64,000 bases of DNA from Zelopaecilomyces penicillatus (lineage: Eukaryota > Ascomycota > Sordariomycetes > Hypocreales > Pseudodiploosporaceae), in contig VCCP01000006.1 of assembly GCA_005765155.1 (NCBI GenBank), forward strand, positions 1,686,501-1,750,500. The letters are read 5' to 3'. The translations under genes were made by a program, and so were the position numbers. The notes beneath the pieces were generated by a model that saw nothing but the letters and a program-made list of their open reading frames with translations, searched no databases and was not told where the DNA came from. Within the stretch, counting starts at the first letter, position 1. The number at the start of each line of letters is the position of its first letter. Positions 24,997 to 36,104 of this stretch are shown piece by piece.

Positions 24997-25470
24997 GATG
25001 GCGGCGAGAGGATATGGGAGGGGTTTGAAGGCGGATGTGTTGTCTTGCTGTGTCTAGAGTTGTATATTATCGAAGAGGTTGACGAGATAGTGGCGCAGCG
25101 GTTGGTGAATTGGCTAAAGGTTGATTTGAAGGTTGAAGAAGCAATGCGACCTGACGTAGTCTAAATGGGGTGATTGTGGGTTGGACGGTGATTGTTGGAT
25201 GTTGAGAAGCGTTGCTGGCTCGTCGTATGACGACGATGGCCTGGTGGGGGTGGGGCGAAGCCACAGTGTACTCGTCGCCTGTGGTCGGGGAGCTCCAGTG
25301 CCAGAAATCTACACATGATAGCACTATATCAAGCAACCCTAACCCTGTACAGCATCTGCTTTGCAGTAATCTACAAATCTCTTGGACCCTTACTCACAGC
25401 ATTTAGAAGCATCACGCAAGTCAATGACACATATATCTTCAATCACATACGCCAAGCTCCTGCAAAAATC
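24997..25470. other. Divergent promoter of SEC17 and GatC-like gene
   Basis: 474 bases lie between two start codons. There is no gene, but a telobox-like repeat sits at 25335-25346. Confidence 0.55.
25335..25346 (+). promoter_or_regulatory. Telobox-like AACCCTAACCCT motif
   Basis: Two CCCTAA-type units lie 125 bases upstream of the mitochondrial amidotransferase gene. Tbf1/Teb1-type factors bind such motifs in promoters of other fungi. Function here is inference. Confidence 0.35.
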
Positions 25471-25597
25471 ATGGAAACCTCAATCTGTATAAGCTGTCGG
25501 CGATTGGCATTACGGCAGACGATACGCCAACGCAATCACCTTCGTTCTGCTACATCAACTTATGCGTCCCCATTATCCACCAAACTATCACCATCAC

Positions 25598-25649
<52 letters not shown>

Positions 25650-26163
25650 GGTGCAAGAGATCCTCTCCAAACCAACTTGGTCCGTCCGCTCACTTCTATC
25701 CTCATCTTCGCCCTCATCTTTATCTTCCGACTCCGCCTCCAACAACTCAGAACCTTCGTCAGCGGAGACCATCACACCCGCGCAGCTACACCACCTCCTA
25801 CGCCTCTCCGCCCTACCGCTCCCCAAATCTGTCGCCGAGGAAAAGTCCATGATTTCTACCCTTCAGAGCCAGCTGCGATTTGCGCGTGCCGTACAGCGCG
25901 TCGATACCACCGGTGTTGAACCTCTTCGCGCAATCCGCGACGAGACCGAGGCCGCGAGGGTGGAGACGACGATTGGCCTCGCGGATCTTGAGGATGTGTT
26001 GGCTGGAGAAACTCTGGTCGGGCACTACCAGCGGCCAAGAAGGGTGAAGAGTAAGATACAGTCAGATGCGGAGAATTGGGACGCGCTGTCGGCGGCTTCG
26101 AAGAGGGCTGGGAAGTTTTTCGTGGTGGAGAGTGGGAAGAAGGCAGAGGTTGGTGAATCATGA
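25471..26163 (+). CDS. Mitochondrial glutamyl-tRNA(Gln) amidotransferase subunit C-like (Gta3)
   Basis: A single-exon gene encoding 230 residues. This family forms the small subunit of the mitochondrial GatCAB/GatFAB transamidase, which converts Glu-tRNA(Gln) to Gln-tRNA(Gln). The N-terminus METSICISCRRLALRQTIRQRNHLR is basic and suits mitochondrial import. A serine tract of about 18 residues, encoded by a CAT/TCA microsatellite, follows. The GatC fold starts at about residue 100 with ETITPAQLHHLLRLSALPLP; the key helix is EKSMISTLQSQLRFARAVQRVDTTGVEPLRAI, with the usual GVEPL turn. In-frame codons run further upstream, but the presequence begins at 25471. I am sure of the GatC family; whether it matches yeast GatF or fungal Gta3 is less clear. 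Confidence 0.82.
25598..25649 (+). repeat. CAT trinucleotide microsatellite in coding sequence
   Basis: An uninterrupted run of about 17 CAT units is read in frame as TCA (Ser) just after the mitochondrial presequence of the GatC-like protein. Triplet slippage would change only serine number and keep the frame. Confidence 0.95.
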
Positions 26164-26536
26164 TGTCTAATGAATGGGGATCTAGAATAGTAGCAAATGG
26201 TCTCTGCTGTGTATTTCGCTCTAATTCTTTCTCTGGCTCACATTATGTTATGTGGCATCCGTAATGATACCCTTTCGACAGTACCTAAAAGAAGGACAAC
26301 AGTTGCCGATGCCCAACGCAGACTCTATTTAGACGTTGCTATGGACGTGCGTTGGATTGACCCGTTTCATCTCATCTTGGCCTAGCCACATAGCAAGTAA
26401 ACAACGCCATTCCACCAAAAACTCCATGCTTGCTCTTAGAAATAATTTCTTCAGCGCAAAACTGTGTCTCTTTCCCCATAGGATCTAGTCTTTTGGCTTG
26501 ACAAACCACAATCTCTAAACCAGGCAATACCATTCG
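26164..26536. other. Convergent 3' region
   Basis: 373 bases lie between the converging GatC-like and YPI1 genes. Nothing is recognised beyond probable 3' UTRs. Confidence 0.55.
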
Positions 26537-27103
26537 CTATGACGACTTATTCGGGGTAGGTTCCTCCTGTTTCGATTTCGGCTTCGGCACTTTCTCGTAC
26601 GCATTCGGACTCGGCAGCCGTTTCTGTCTCGAGCTGCGATGTCTCCTCCGTCCGTGTCTGTGGTCATGGCCGTGTTCGCATCCAGGCCGCTCCCCCTTGT
26701 CGTCGCCACCTGCTTTCTTCCGGCCCTCGGCTTCCGAGTCCGAACCAGACGATGATGAAGAATCAGATGAAGACTCGTCACTTGATTCATCTACACCCTT
26801 GGGCCGGTGGTATATACAGCACACTTTTCACGATGACATCCATCAATTAGCTTCCCGTCCACCGGTTTCCCCGGTGATGTAGAAACTCCCCAGTAAACAC
26901 TTACCCTTTGAGCTCTTGCGTCCCAGACCCTCGTTGTCTACGACATCCTCCGCCCACTGCACCCCGCGCCGGTTCGCCGCGTGAGCGCCTCGGAGGCGCA
27001 ATATTCTCGGTGGCTCTTCGCGTACTTCAGGTTCTGATGTTTGTGTGGTCGTTTGGGATGTTGTAGGGGTTTGAGCGTCGCGCTCTTGCGTTCTTTGCGA
27101 CAT
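26537..27103 (-). CDS. YPI1: Type 1 phosphatase regulator YPI1 (PPP1R11/inhibitor-3 family)
   Basis: This small disordered protein binds and controls nuclear protein phosphatase 1 (yeast Glc7). Two exons, 27103-26905 and 26823-26537, encode 161 residues. The conserved core RRGVQWAEDVVDNEGLGRKS (VQW serves as the PP1-docking motif) runs into SSKVCCIYHRPKGVDESSDESSS. The intron (GTAAGT to AAAAG, 81 nt) splits that core exactly between Lys and Val. The first in-frame codon upstream is GTG, so the ATG at 27103 is taken. The C-terminus is acidic and then His/Arg rich (CEHGHDHRHGRRRHRSS), as in mould homologues. The first residue of the docking motif is Gly rather than the usual Lys/Arg, with Arg one position earlier. 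Confidence 0.92.
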
Positions 27104-27721
27104 TGACACTGCTTCCGTTTTGACAATTGAAATGCGATAGAAAAACGATGATTATTTTTTAGGAGAAGGCGAGTCCTGGATAAACTTTCTCCGATAGATT
27201 GGTGCTTTCTAGACGTCACAATCGAGAAAACGATAAAGGGGTTTCGTGATTGATGTATTAGAAAGATGCAAACCAACTCCTTGCAAACAAGTTTCTAAAC
27301 AATGAGAACTATGGATGTTTAAATCAAGAGCAGACGTCATCAACGCCCTAGGAAAGGAGTGGATGGTGGGACGAAACTAGCCTGACACGCCCCGCATTGC
27401 GCATCAGTGGATAAGCCGACCGTTTACTAAGGTGGCGTCAACAGCATGCACTGGAAGACCCTGTCGATTGCATTGACAACAATTTATATCATCCAATCAA
27501 TCATAACATACATCTTGAACCGTAATGCGCTATGATTCATTTGTTGCCGATGCAAATGAAAAGGCTCTGCTCAACAGATGCCCAGCTTTCGTGATTTGAC
27601 GTGAGTGGGCAATAGTACAAACACATCTGATATACACAGGTAGACAATACAGTGATCCAATTAATACAGGTGTGATTTCAGTCCTCCTGTCAACCTCCTC
27701 TTGTGGCCGCTCATTGGCCGT
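27104..27721. other. Intergenic between YPI1 and MTG3
   Basis: The stretch holds the promoter of YPI1 and the 3' end of MTG3. I see no gene. Confidence 0.5.
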
Positions 27722-29971
27722 CTAGTTTGCAGCCTCGCTACTTCTTCCATGCTGCTTAGATATCTTCTTCTGTCCCTTCATGCTTCTCCTAGGTCTGCTT
27801 CTCTTGTGCTCAGGCAAAACACGCGGTTTGTTATTCAACCACCCGTTGATGGGCGACCGAGAACCCACAAATCGGCCTTCAGGTGTGTAGACATCAACTG
27901 AGGGCCAATCCACCTCCACAGGCGGTGGTTGCTGCTGCTGCTGCTGCGGTTGTCGCCTGGATTGAGGAGGTGAAGGCTTGGAGTCCCTTCTTTCGCTAAA
28001 CATGGCGGCAAAGGGGTCTCTGCTTTTAGCAGGCTGGGGTGGTTCATCCTCCAGTGGCTGCTGCTGCTGAGACAGCAGTTGTGTCTGCTCCTGAGCTTTG
28101 GATAGTCGATCGAACTCTCTCGCACGTATTTGTGCAACCACCTCGATGTATCCCACTCCCTCAATTAGAATATCCACGGAAACAACACGGAACGGTAGCC
28201 GATCAACTTGTAACCCCACGGCGTTCTTCCGTGTCAATGGCCCTGCACGTTTCTTTGTCACATCGTGGCTCAGCTTGAATGTTCCAGCATGCTTCATCTT
28301 ATCCCCAACACCCTGCAAGGTAATGTTCTCCAAGCCAATGGACTCTCGCTCCTGGTTTTGGAACCCGATGGCCTTCTCAGTCATAGTGAGATGCTCATTC
28401 AGAGGAGTAAAATTGTACATCAAAAATACAAGATCTGGTGTTCGAGGAGTGATACGGATCAAGCCGCCGCCGAGAATTAGCGATTTGCCTAGCTTGAGAG
28501 AGATCTGCTCTGGGACAATTCTCTTCTTCATGATGATTGACTGTCGGTGTTCCTCTTTGACAAAGAGTTCAAGGTCGCTTCGAGCTAATCCGGGCAAATC
28601 AATCAACTCTCCCCTGCCGTTTCCAAAGGGAATACGGATGGGCGAAGCAGTTGTTCCAGGCAGTGAGGAAACGATAGGCATCTCTGGGTAGTTCTGTGCT
28701 GGCTGAGGAGGTGGAAGCAGATCACCCAACTCAACGTTCTCCAACAGATCTTCTTTCCAGGCATCCTTGTCTAGCATAGACTCGGCCTTGACAGCCTCTC
28801 TCGGATAGGTTGACACAGTGGCATGATTGGCATCCTTCGGGTCCGTCATTCTCCCCTTCGGATATACGGCCTCGAAAAGCTGGCTTTTTCCCACGTTCAC
28901 TTTACCAACCATCCAACCAGCACCCCCACGGTCCCAGATATCTTCCCTGATTTCCCTTGTCCACCAGCTGCGTTTAGCACTGACACATCTGACATTGCCC
29001 AGGCGCACCCTCCCGCCGAGCCTCCCCAATGCGTCTCTCAACACATCTCTCAAATATGGCATCAAAGCATCGACCATTTCTTTTGTCGGACCCAGAAGAT
29101 CACTTCTAGTAATAACAAAGCTCAACTCGGTTTTCCGATCATGCTGATACTTGGACGCCCGAGAGCGTCGGTTTCGGGTGCGCAATGGGATATCGCCCAA
29201 CAAGACATTGAGCCGTGGAATTAGCGACATAGGGAAGTCGGCGGCGTCAATGACATGATAAATATGGTTGTACTTGTGAGGCGACTCCTCAATAGTTTCG
29301 CGCAACGATTCGACCGAAGGGTGAAACATGGTGACCTTGGCACTGTCACTGGTCGTGCTATAGTGCATCAGGTTGTGGCATCGGTCACAGATGGGCGGTT
29401 TATCAGGCGAATATGCTACGAAAAGTTAGTTTCGTCTCTTGCTATAAGCTTGCGTTGTCTAGTAGACAGGCATACCAGAAAGGGCTGCAGCTTCGGATTC
29501 TTCCCCTATCAGCATTGCAGCAGGGCTAATTTTGAGGTCTTGCAATTGACTCTGTTCCAAACTCTTAAGAACTTCTTCTACAAGCTTGTCTTCCTCCGCC
29601 TCGGACGGCCGCTGCTCATGTTTCTGAGGATGCAGCCATGTCCTCACCCTCTTGCTCCCCACATCGAAATAGCCAAGTTGATCAGCATCATTCTTCTGAG
29701 AAAATGCGCCGCATCCGCTGCATGTCAAGGGCAGTCTTCTGGCAGGCGGTTCCGGTACCGCTATCGGCGCATCGCTGGTTGGTCCGGCTTCCACATGGTT
29801 TACTCGTCGTTGAACATATCTCGTCCCTAGTGAAGTTGTTGGCTGCTGCTTGTGTAAAGAGCTTGATCGCCCGAGTGCTGGGCATAGATATAAAGGCACG
29901 CCAGCTAAAGGCGACACCTCGCCTATCTTTAGCGCCCTGTTAAGCAATCGTGCAGTCAGTGCTCGATGCAT
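27722..29971 (-). CDS. Mitochondrial circularly permuted GTPase MTG3/GEP3
   Basis: This YqeH-like GTPase is needed for mitochondrial small-subunit rRNA maturation in yeast (Mtg3/Gep3, YOR205C). Two exons, 29971-29476 and 29415-27722, encode 729 residues, longer than yeast. An Arg-rich presequence is followed by a split zinc motif: Cys84/Cys87 (CSGC) in exon 1 and Cys175/Cys178 (CDRCHNLMHYS) in exon 2, which confirms the splice. GTPase motifs come in permuted order: ITRSD (G4, 267-271), SAK (G5, 311-313), GKVNVGKS (P-loop G1, 336-343), PGTT (G2), then DLPG (G3, 438-441). The C-terminal region is Gln/Pro rich and ends in a basic tail. The G4 motif is TRSD instead of TKxD. The gene is divergent from MRP49, with only 268 bases between their starts. 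Confidence 0.88.
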
Positions 29972-30239
29972 TGTGCTTTTGATGAGATTCTCATAATCAA
30001 GCCGTTTCACAGGCCATTAAAAAAAAGTCCCCTATTAAAACATGCCACACCGTTGAGTGGCGCTATCGCTTTGGACCACATAGCTATCAAGCTCCCCACT
30101 ACACGGATGATTAGCCGGCCCGCCAACTTACAGGGGTCTTGTCGATTTTCTGGATCGGAGGCTTCAAGTCGACTGAATGCAATCGCCAGATAGCTAGCTA
30201 TCACCATTTCCGGTCGTAATTGACACCAATCTATTCACA

Positions 30240-31141
30240 ATGAGGTCTTTAGGAGAACGGTTAAACCTCCTCAGAAAGGTAAGCTTCTTTTACATATGGC
30301 TATTTCAAGATTCTCGATTTGATGCGCTGGAGCTAACACGACCTACAGAGGGTATGATATAGAATATCCCATTCTCCTATCTCACTACCGAAACTCCTTC
30401 TCACATGGCGCTCTACAGCTCATTAACATACAATGTGGCCCCGGCGCTGCAGTCCTCCCTCCGGAGGTGACGAGGATACACATGGATTTTGCTTGTAGAT
30501 TAAAGGGTGGTCACATGGGTGCCAGGTTCGTCTCTTCCCCCCAAGGAGGGACTCTCACACACATGGGATAAGAGCCTTCAAGCTGCCATTGTGGACTCTT
30601 TGTCATGCCATTTTCTACATCTCAAGTACTAACCAAAGGCGCTCGTCCGCGCGCCGTGCTCTGCAGGAAATTCTGGCGAGAATATCTACCCCGTCTCAAG
30701 TATCATAATCCAGCCGTCCCCATGATCGTCAACCGCCATGACCAGAACGAAACCGCCGCCACCATGAGCATCTACCTGCGCAATGCATCCACATCAGCCC
30801 CCGCCGCCGCGACCTCAGAGCCCCTGAGCCAGCCGGCATCTTCACGGACGAATCTCTCCAGGGCACAGCCACCTACAGCGGACGAGCGCGTTGTGCACAT
30901 TGATATGAAAAACAAGCACTCAACCCACATCCTCGAATTCTTCATGGCAGAAACTCGGGCTGTGCCTCTTCAGCCCACAAAAGAGGAGATTACAGAAATG
31001 CAGGCTCTTGAGGCTCAACGGAAACAGGCTGACCAGGATCGTGAGCGCGTGCGGCAGCTGAGGGCAGAGAAGAAGAAGGAGGAGGATATGTTGAAGCGTG
31101 CCAGGGCAGCCGGAGGACTGGCTGATCAGGACGAGGCGTGA
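30240..31141 (+). CDS. Mitochondrial large ribosomal subunit protein MRP49/mL61
   Basis: A component of the mitochondrial large ribosomal subunit with an L51/S25/CI-B8 thioredoxin-like domain. Exons are 30240-30278, 30419-30525 and 30667-31141, encoding 206 residues. Segments CGPGAAVLPPEVTRIHMDFA, then GGHMGARKFWREYLPRLKY and HNPAVPMIVNR are typical of the family. The tail is charged coiled coil. Intron 2 uses donor GTTCGT, and the Arg codon AG|G restores GARKFWREY. Intron 1 (30279-30418) contains a good internal acceptor (CTAAC then CCTACAG) followed after 3 nt by GTATGA, so a 3-nt exon AGG at 30349-30351 may add one Arg after residue 13. The final coding exon is certain; the N-terminus is less so. 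Confidence 0.85.
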
Positions 31142-31481
31142 GAACAAAAAGAATGAGCTAGTACTTTGTACGATACGTGTGCGAACTCAGCGGACAGGAC
31201 TCTGTTCAACATCATATATTTGTGACGCTAACATGGCATATACGAGGATGTATGGATATCCACAGACATGGCTTACTACCTATTGTCCCGCAACAAGTGA
31301 TGCCCGTCTCTGCTGTAATCCAATTGAACTATGGCATTCCTGATTTGCTTCTTCAGGTGAGGGCCGCTTTCAACGCGATATCCTGATGTTTTTTTAAACA
31401 AAATGCATGCCTTATGATAGTAAAGCCGTCTCCCCGTTACATTTGATCAACTGATTGTGCATCAAAGCATCGTCAGTAAGC
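31142..31481. other. Convergent 3' region
   Basis: 340 bases lie between the converging MRP49 and HUL4 genes. No gene or repeat was recognised. Confidence 0.55.
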
Positions 31482-34400
31482 TCACTTCAGGCCAAATCCT
31501 TCGCTCTCTAGCACTGCTCTCCACAACATACGCTCCAGTTTGTCTTTTGACTTGTACTGCCAAAGTGATAACAAATTAAAGCATGTCCTGGCAATTGGAT
31601 ATCTCTCACAATCATCGCCAAGACATGATATCTTGATGGGTAAAGAAGCAGCCCCAGTCGCAGGTATGCGATCGCTGCCGGTAATAAAAGAGAGCATCTT
31701 ACGTTGATCTCCTGGACTTGCCTGTTGAAATGTCTCCCAGAACCAGTCGATGATAGGCTCAGACCCATCGGGCTGCTTAGTAGCCCAATTGTCGTACTGA
31801 GCAACAGCTCTCAATGAGGATATGTCAAGCGCCTCATCTGAGCCGCGGACGAGAAGCTCAATCTCTTCGGGTCGGAAAAGTGAAAAGGCATTGCCCCCGC
31901 AGACTGTGTAAAACCCCCGCTTGAAAGGTTCAAACTGCCGCTTAACGGCTGTATCAAGAATATAGCGAACGTAGAGATCAACGTACTCCCGCCGATTAGA
32001 ATTCGTAACCGGCTTGTTTTCACCTCCAGGGCAAAGGGGTACCAGAGCAAGTATACCGTACCTTTCAGTCTCAATCACAAAATCCAAGCAAAACGTCGCC
32101 TCAACGTCCCCATCGTAAGTTAGAAGTTGTCTTAACCCATGAGCTAATCGCGGGCGATACTCGGCCAAGTCTTCAAGAGTGTGCTTCATCACTAGTCGCT
32201 GTCTGGTTGAAGCCCCACCAGCACCAGGAGACGGGGCAGATGCCAGCAGTTTGCGAAATGTAAAAGGTGGCAGCGCTACATCCAAGATGGTGGAGTTGTA
32301 TATCGCCAAGCCCATCACAACGCCAACAAGAAAGAACTGGTCCGAAGGTTCAAGGGAGTTTGGATTGAAGTAGCAGAACTGGGAGTCTTCATCATATGCG
32401 AACATTCCTATGTCGATAGTTAGCAACCTCCCCGAAAAGCCTGTTTTAGTAGCCATCATCATACCATGATCAGGATTGAAGACCTCCCTGATGAGAAGTA
32501 AGAACCACTCCTTCCGAAGCCCACCTGCATCAATGCCCTCTTCGTCCCGAAAGGAAATGCGAAGGCCCTTCTTGATATCCTCACCACCACTTCCGATGAC
32601 TTCACTGACAGCGTTCAGACTATCATCAACGAGACAATCTCGACGAACGTCGAGAAGTAGATACTGACTGACATTTCTGCGGGTCATGATACTATCGAAG
32701 AAAGCATCTCGAGCCTTGCTTTCCATTTGACGATGGGCGTCGTGCTCAAGAATACGTGTTTTCGCCCAGATACTCAAAAGGAACGGATATTGGCAAAATG
32801 AAAATTTGGCCCGTTTTGATTCCCATGACTCGAAGTCGGCCACTAAGTCGGCATAATCAATCATCGAGTTATAAAAATCAGTTGCTGGAAGTAGATGGCT
32901 GCCATCGCGCACAATGTTCCGCGACGCCGCAGAATAGCCTTTGTTTGAGCTTGACGGGTCATCTTCACGACGACTTGAAGATTGACTGTTGGCTGAGAAT
33001 AAAAGCGCGAGAACACGAGAAACAGCCTTTATCTGCCAGTCATCTGAATAAATGATTTTTTTCGGGGGCTCCTTTTGCTTCTTGGAGGAACTAGAAATTA
33101 TCTCATCATGAAGATAAGCTCCAGACCGGCCTGCTTGCATCTGTGGTATTAGCCCAGCTGTGACATCGACAGCTGTTGCTGCTTGCTTCTTTTCACCCTG
33201 GCGAAGCATTCTATATGTAAGAAAACCAGACACTAGATCTTTCAGCTGTGTAAAACGCGGGGCTTGATACCGAGCCAGCCAAACTATCAGTTGGTTATGA
33301 CACTCCATAGACGAATTCGAAATCAGGCCAACGATGCGCTTTATTATTCCGGAATGCTGCCCTGAAACAAGGCCAGAGCTAGGAATGGCGTTTTTGTGTG
33401 CTGCGGGACGCTTCAGTGCAAGTGGCCGAATAAGATCTGGCTGAAGTATCCCTCGAAAGGGGTAGCAGTTTGGGTGCAACAAGGGGTTGTCTAATATCAC
33501 CAGTAGGAAACGTAGATCATCCGGGTTTTTCATAGGCCGCCCTGGCCTCTTCAGAATGTGTTCAGTGGCCTTCAGCAGTACCCGCTGCGTATGATTTTGT
33601 GCTTTTAACAGCTCCCTTTCCAGGTCTTCAAGATGTTGCTCTGTGAGAGGTTTTATTCTCGGCTCGTTCAGGAGTTCCTCATACACGCTAAACCAGCTTT
33701 CCGCGATATTAATGATGAAAGAGTACCAGCCCTCAAGTTCGCTCCAATTGATATTGGGAGATTTTGTTGTTGCATGTGATTTGCTAACTTGTTCTCCTTG
33801 ACTCGGGGAAGATCGTGAAGGTGTCGCTTCACTCTGTTTTCCAGTCCACCAGGTTCCATTTTCTGCAAAATCACCCAAGAGCAGCAATTTCGGATCAAGA
33901 TCACAGACTGGTGCATCCTTATGATGCGATGAATCCTTTGTGGTTAATTTAGGTTTTGAGGGTAACCGCACATCTTTAGCGGGGGGTGGTTTGCCCCTAA
34001 CTGAGTCGTTTGTGGAGCGCTCGGTAGGTCGGGTTTGGCGCATCATGAAGGAAGAGTTAATGCATTCGATTGAACTAAAACACTCAATGATGTAGTCTTC
34101 CAAGAGCTTGAAGATTCGCTTGACATCATCATCTCGACTAGTTGAGGCCTCTCTGTGGTGTGATCTGGGGGCCTCATTGAGCATTGGGCCGCGCAAAACC
34201 GGTCTTTCGGAATGCGACGAAGAATATGACCGGGTTATAACGGAGTTCAGGTTCAATGGATTTGGTCGCAAAGTTGGTTCGTCTTCAAATACATATTTTG
34301 ACTCATAGTTCCGTTCGGGACTGTTGCCAGTTCGTCCATCTTGCCTTGAACTACCTGCATCCATGCGCCGAAAGGCAAGATCAGGGTGAAGTCGATCTTG

Positions 34401-35180
34401 ACGGAAATGCCGCTCAGCGGAATGTGACTGGCTTTCCGCCTCCACAGGTCGCTCATATAACTTATTAGAGATGTACGTACGGAGGCATTGGCTCACGAGA
34501 CGTCTGGTGTGTTCGAGCGATAGCTGTTGAGCTGCACTAAACATGAGCATTTGTTTTTACACGGTAATTGCCATCATACCTCTTGCCGGCATCGGCGCCT
34601 TAGATGATGCCGATACTGATGCTGATGTTGATGAAGGATCCTGGCTAGCATCGCGTCGTCTTCTTGAGCCCTCGTTCTCCACCGGGACCAAGTCATTAAT
34701 AGTCATGCAAATGGTGCACTTGAAGACCTTCAAGTCTTTAGGCCACCTCACTAACGAAGCACAAGTCATGCAGCTGCCCGTCGCAAAGTCTTTACTCCCT
34801 GCCGGGCTTCCTCTTCTGTGCCTTCTTGGTCCTTGCCCATGTAGTGAGCCCCCATCACCTGCTGCCATGTCTGTTTCTATCATTGGCCCTCCCGCTGAGC
34901 TTTGCTTCTTCCTGCTACTAAACAAAGACGGGAATGGGTTGCTCACAGAGCGCGAATGCTTGGGCTTATGGTTCTTCGCCTGCTGCGGTGCGAAGTCCGA
35001 GTCTGAGGAGCTCGAGTCGGCGTGCACCTGTACTTTACTGGAGCTGGACGTGGCGAGATGTCTCCGCAGGTTTGTGGGCGTGTCGAGGGCATCAGCATGG
35101 AGGCGACTGATAAGATCAGGATGGTCGGGCGGCGTTGACGATGGCCCGCCACGGGGAGTAGGATTCCAGGGAGGTGCCAT
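31482..35180 (-). CDS. HECT-type E3 ubiquitin ligase, HUL4 family
   Basis: Two exons, 35180-34580 and 34531-31482, encode 1216 residues. The join uses a 48-nt intron (GTATGA to GTGCAG) that links MPARA to QQLSLEHTRRLVSQCLRTYI. The N-terminal part is Ser/Arg rich and carries a zinc ribbon (CMTCASLVRWPKDLKVFKCTIC, CxxC-x15-CxxC, about residues 139-160). The middle is helical. The last 350 or so residues are a HECT domain: RISFRDEEGIDAGGLRKEW, FNPNSLEPSDQFFLVGVVMG and the catalytic segment YPIARTCFNLLSLW with Cys1184, 33 residues from the end counting the Cys. HECT ligases accept ubiquitin on this Cys and pass it to substrates; yeast Hul4 acts with Tom1 in protein quality control. The two parts could be mistaken for separate genes, but the phase match and the family layout favour one. 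Confidence 0.88.
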
Positions 35181-36104
35181 TCTTGTCGCCGAACTGGGTC
35201 GTTTGTTCGTCGGCTATGGATAGTCCTGCTGTCATAGGTGAACGAAGCTGCATCGGAGCAAGCACAGTTGGCAAAGCAAGCAATAGAGAAGGCGAGGGTC
35301 TCGACGAGGTGGGAAGGGTACGAGGACGTCAGTTGCGCCTTTGACTACAGATGCCCAAGAGAAGCTTGGACGGCCTTTTGGCCTAAGCCCATAACCGTTT
35401 GAGATGGAGCAGTCTAGCTTGCCTAGGTTACTGAGGAATCCGGATCGCAGGCTGGCTGGGGCGCAGTCAATGGCTGCAACAGCCAGACTGCTGCTGGCCA
35501 AAGACAAGAGGATTGCTCTGACGTTTGTTGGGTGGAATGTCAACAAAGCCAAAAGCGCCGCTTCGTATTGACGGTGGCAACTGTACCGCCACGGTACCGA
35601 CAGCTATCAAGGCATTTCTGGTAAGGTTACAGGAACGGGCTACAAGCTAATACGGAGCACGGCAAGCCAGGTATCCCCTGAAGAGCACCAAAATACCCCC
35701 TGTACAGGTACAGATGGCTGGGACTATTATCGTTAGTAGCTTGTTGAAGATGTTAGCTGTGAAGTTGTGCATAGCAATTAATTGCAGACAGAGTTCACAC
35801 TGTAGACAGCCCTACCGTTTGAACGCTGACGTAGCGCCAGTCTCATGAAATGATGAAACCACCGTTCTGAATTTAAAACTCCACAGTTTCGGCCGAATCT
35901 CTCTGGCAGTTGTTTGTCTTGTTTGACTCTTTCACCATGTTGTACTACCGGTCACATAGTATGATTACTCACCCGTTAATTAGAAGGTGATTGCCAATGT
36001 ACAAATTGGCCTGCCTGTGAGACAAAATGCAAACTTTAGGTCACCAAGTCGAGTCGTATTGTTGGCATTGCTCTGCCGTACTTTGGGGAAGTCATCACCA
36101 TGGC
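35181..36104. other. Intergenic, HUL4 promoter
   Basis: About 920 bases hold the HUL4 promoter and the 3' end of the DUF3712-like gene. A minus open frame at 35232-35552 lacks any family feature and is probably chance. Confidence 0.5.

Noticed and set aside
25560..25852. Poly-His and poly-Asp frames over the CAT repeat
   Set aside because: These are the other reading frames of the triplet repeat; the Ser frame continues into the GatC domain.
34557..35180. Separate short gene encoding a zinc-ribbon protein
   Set aside because: A phase-correct 48-nt intron joins it to the HECT frame, and the combined order fits HUL4-type ligases; it is listed as exon 1 of that gene.
35232..35552. 106-codon minus frame with a hydrophobic N-terminus resembling a signal peptide
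   Set aside because: No family resemblance or splice context; it lies in the HUL4 upstream region.
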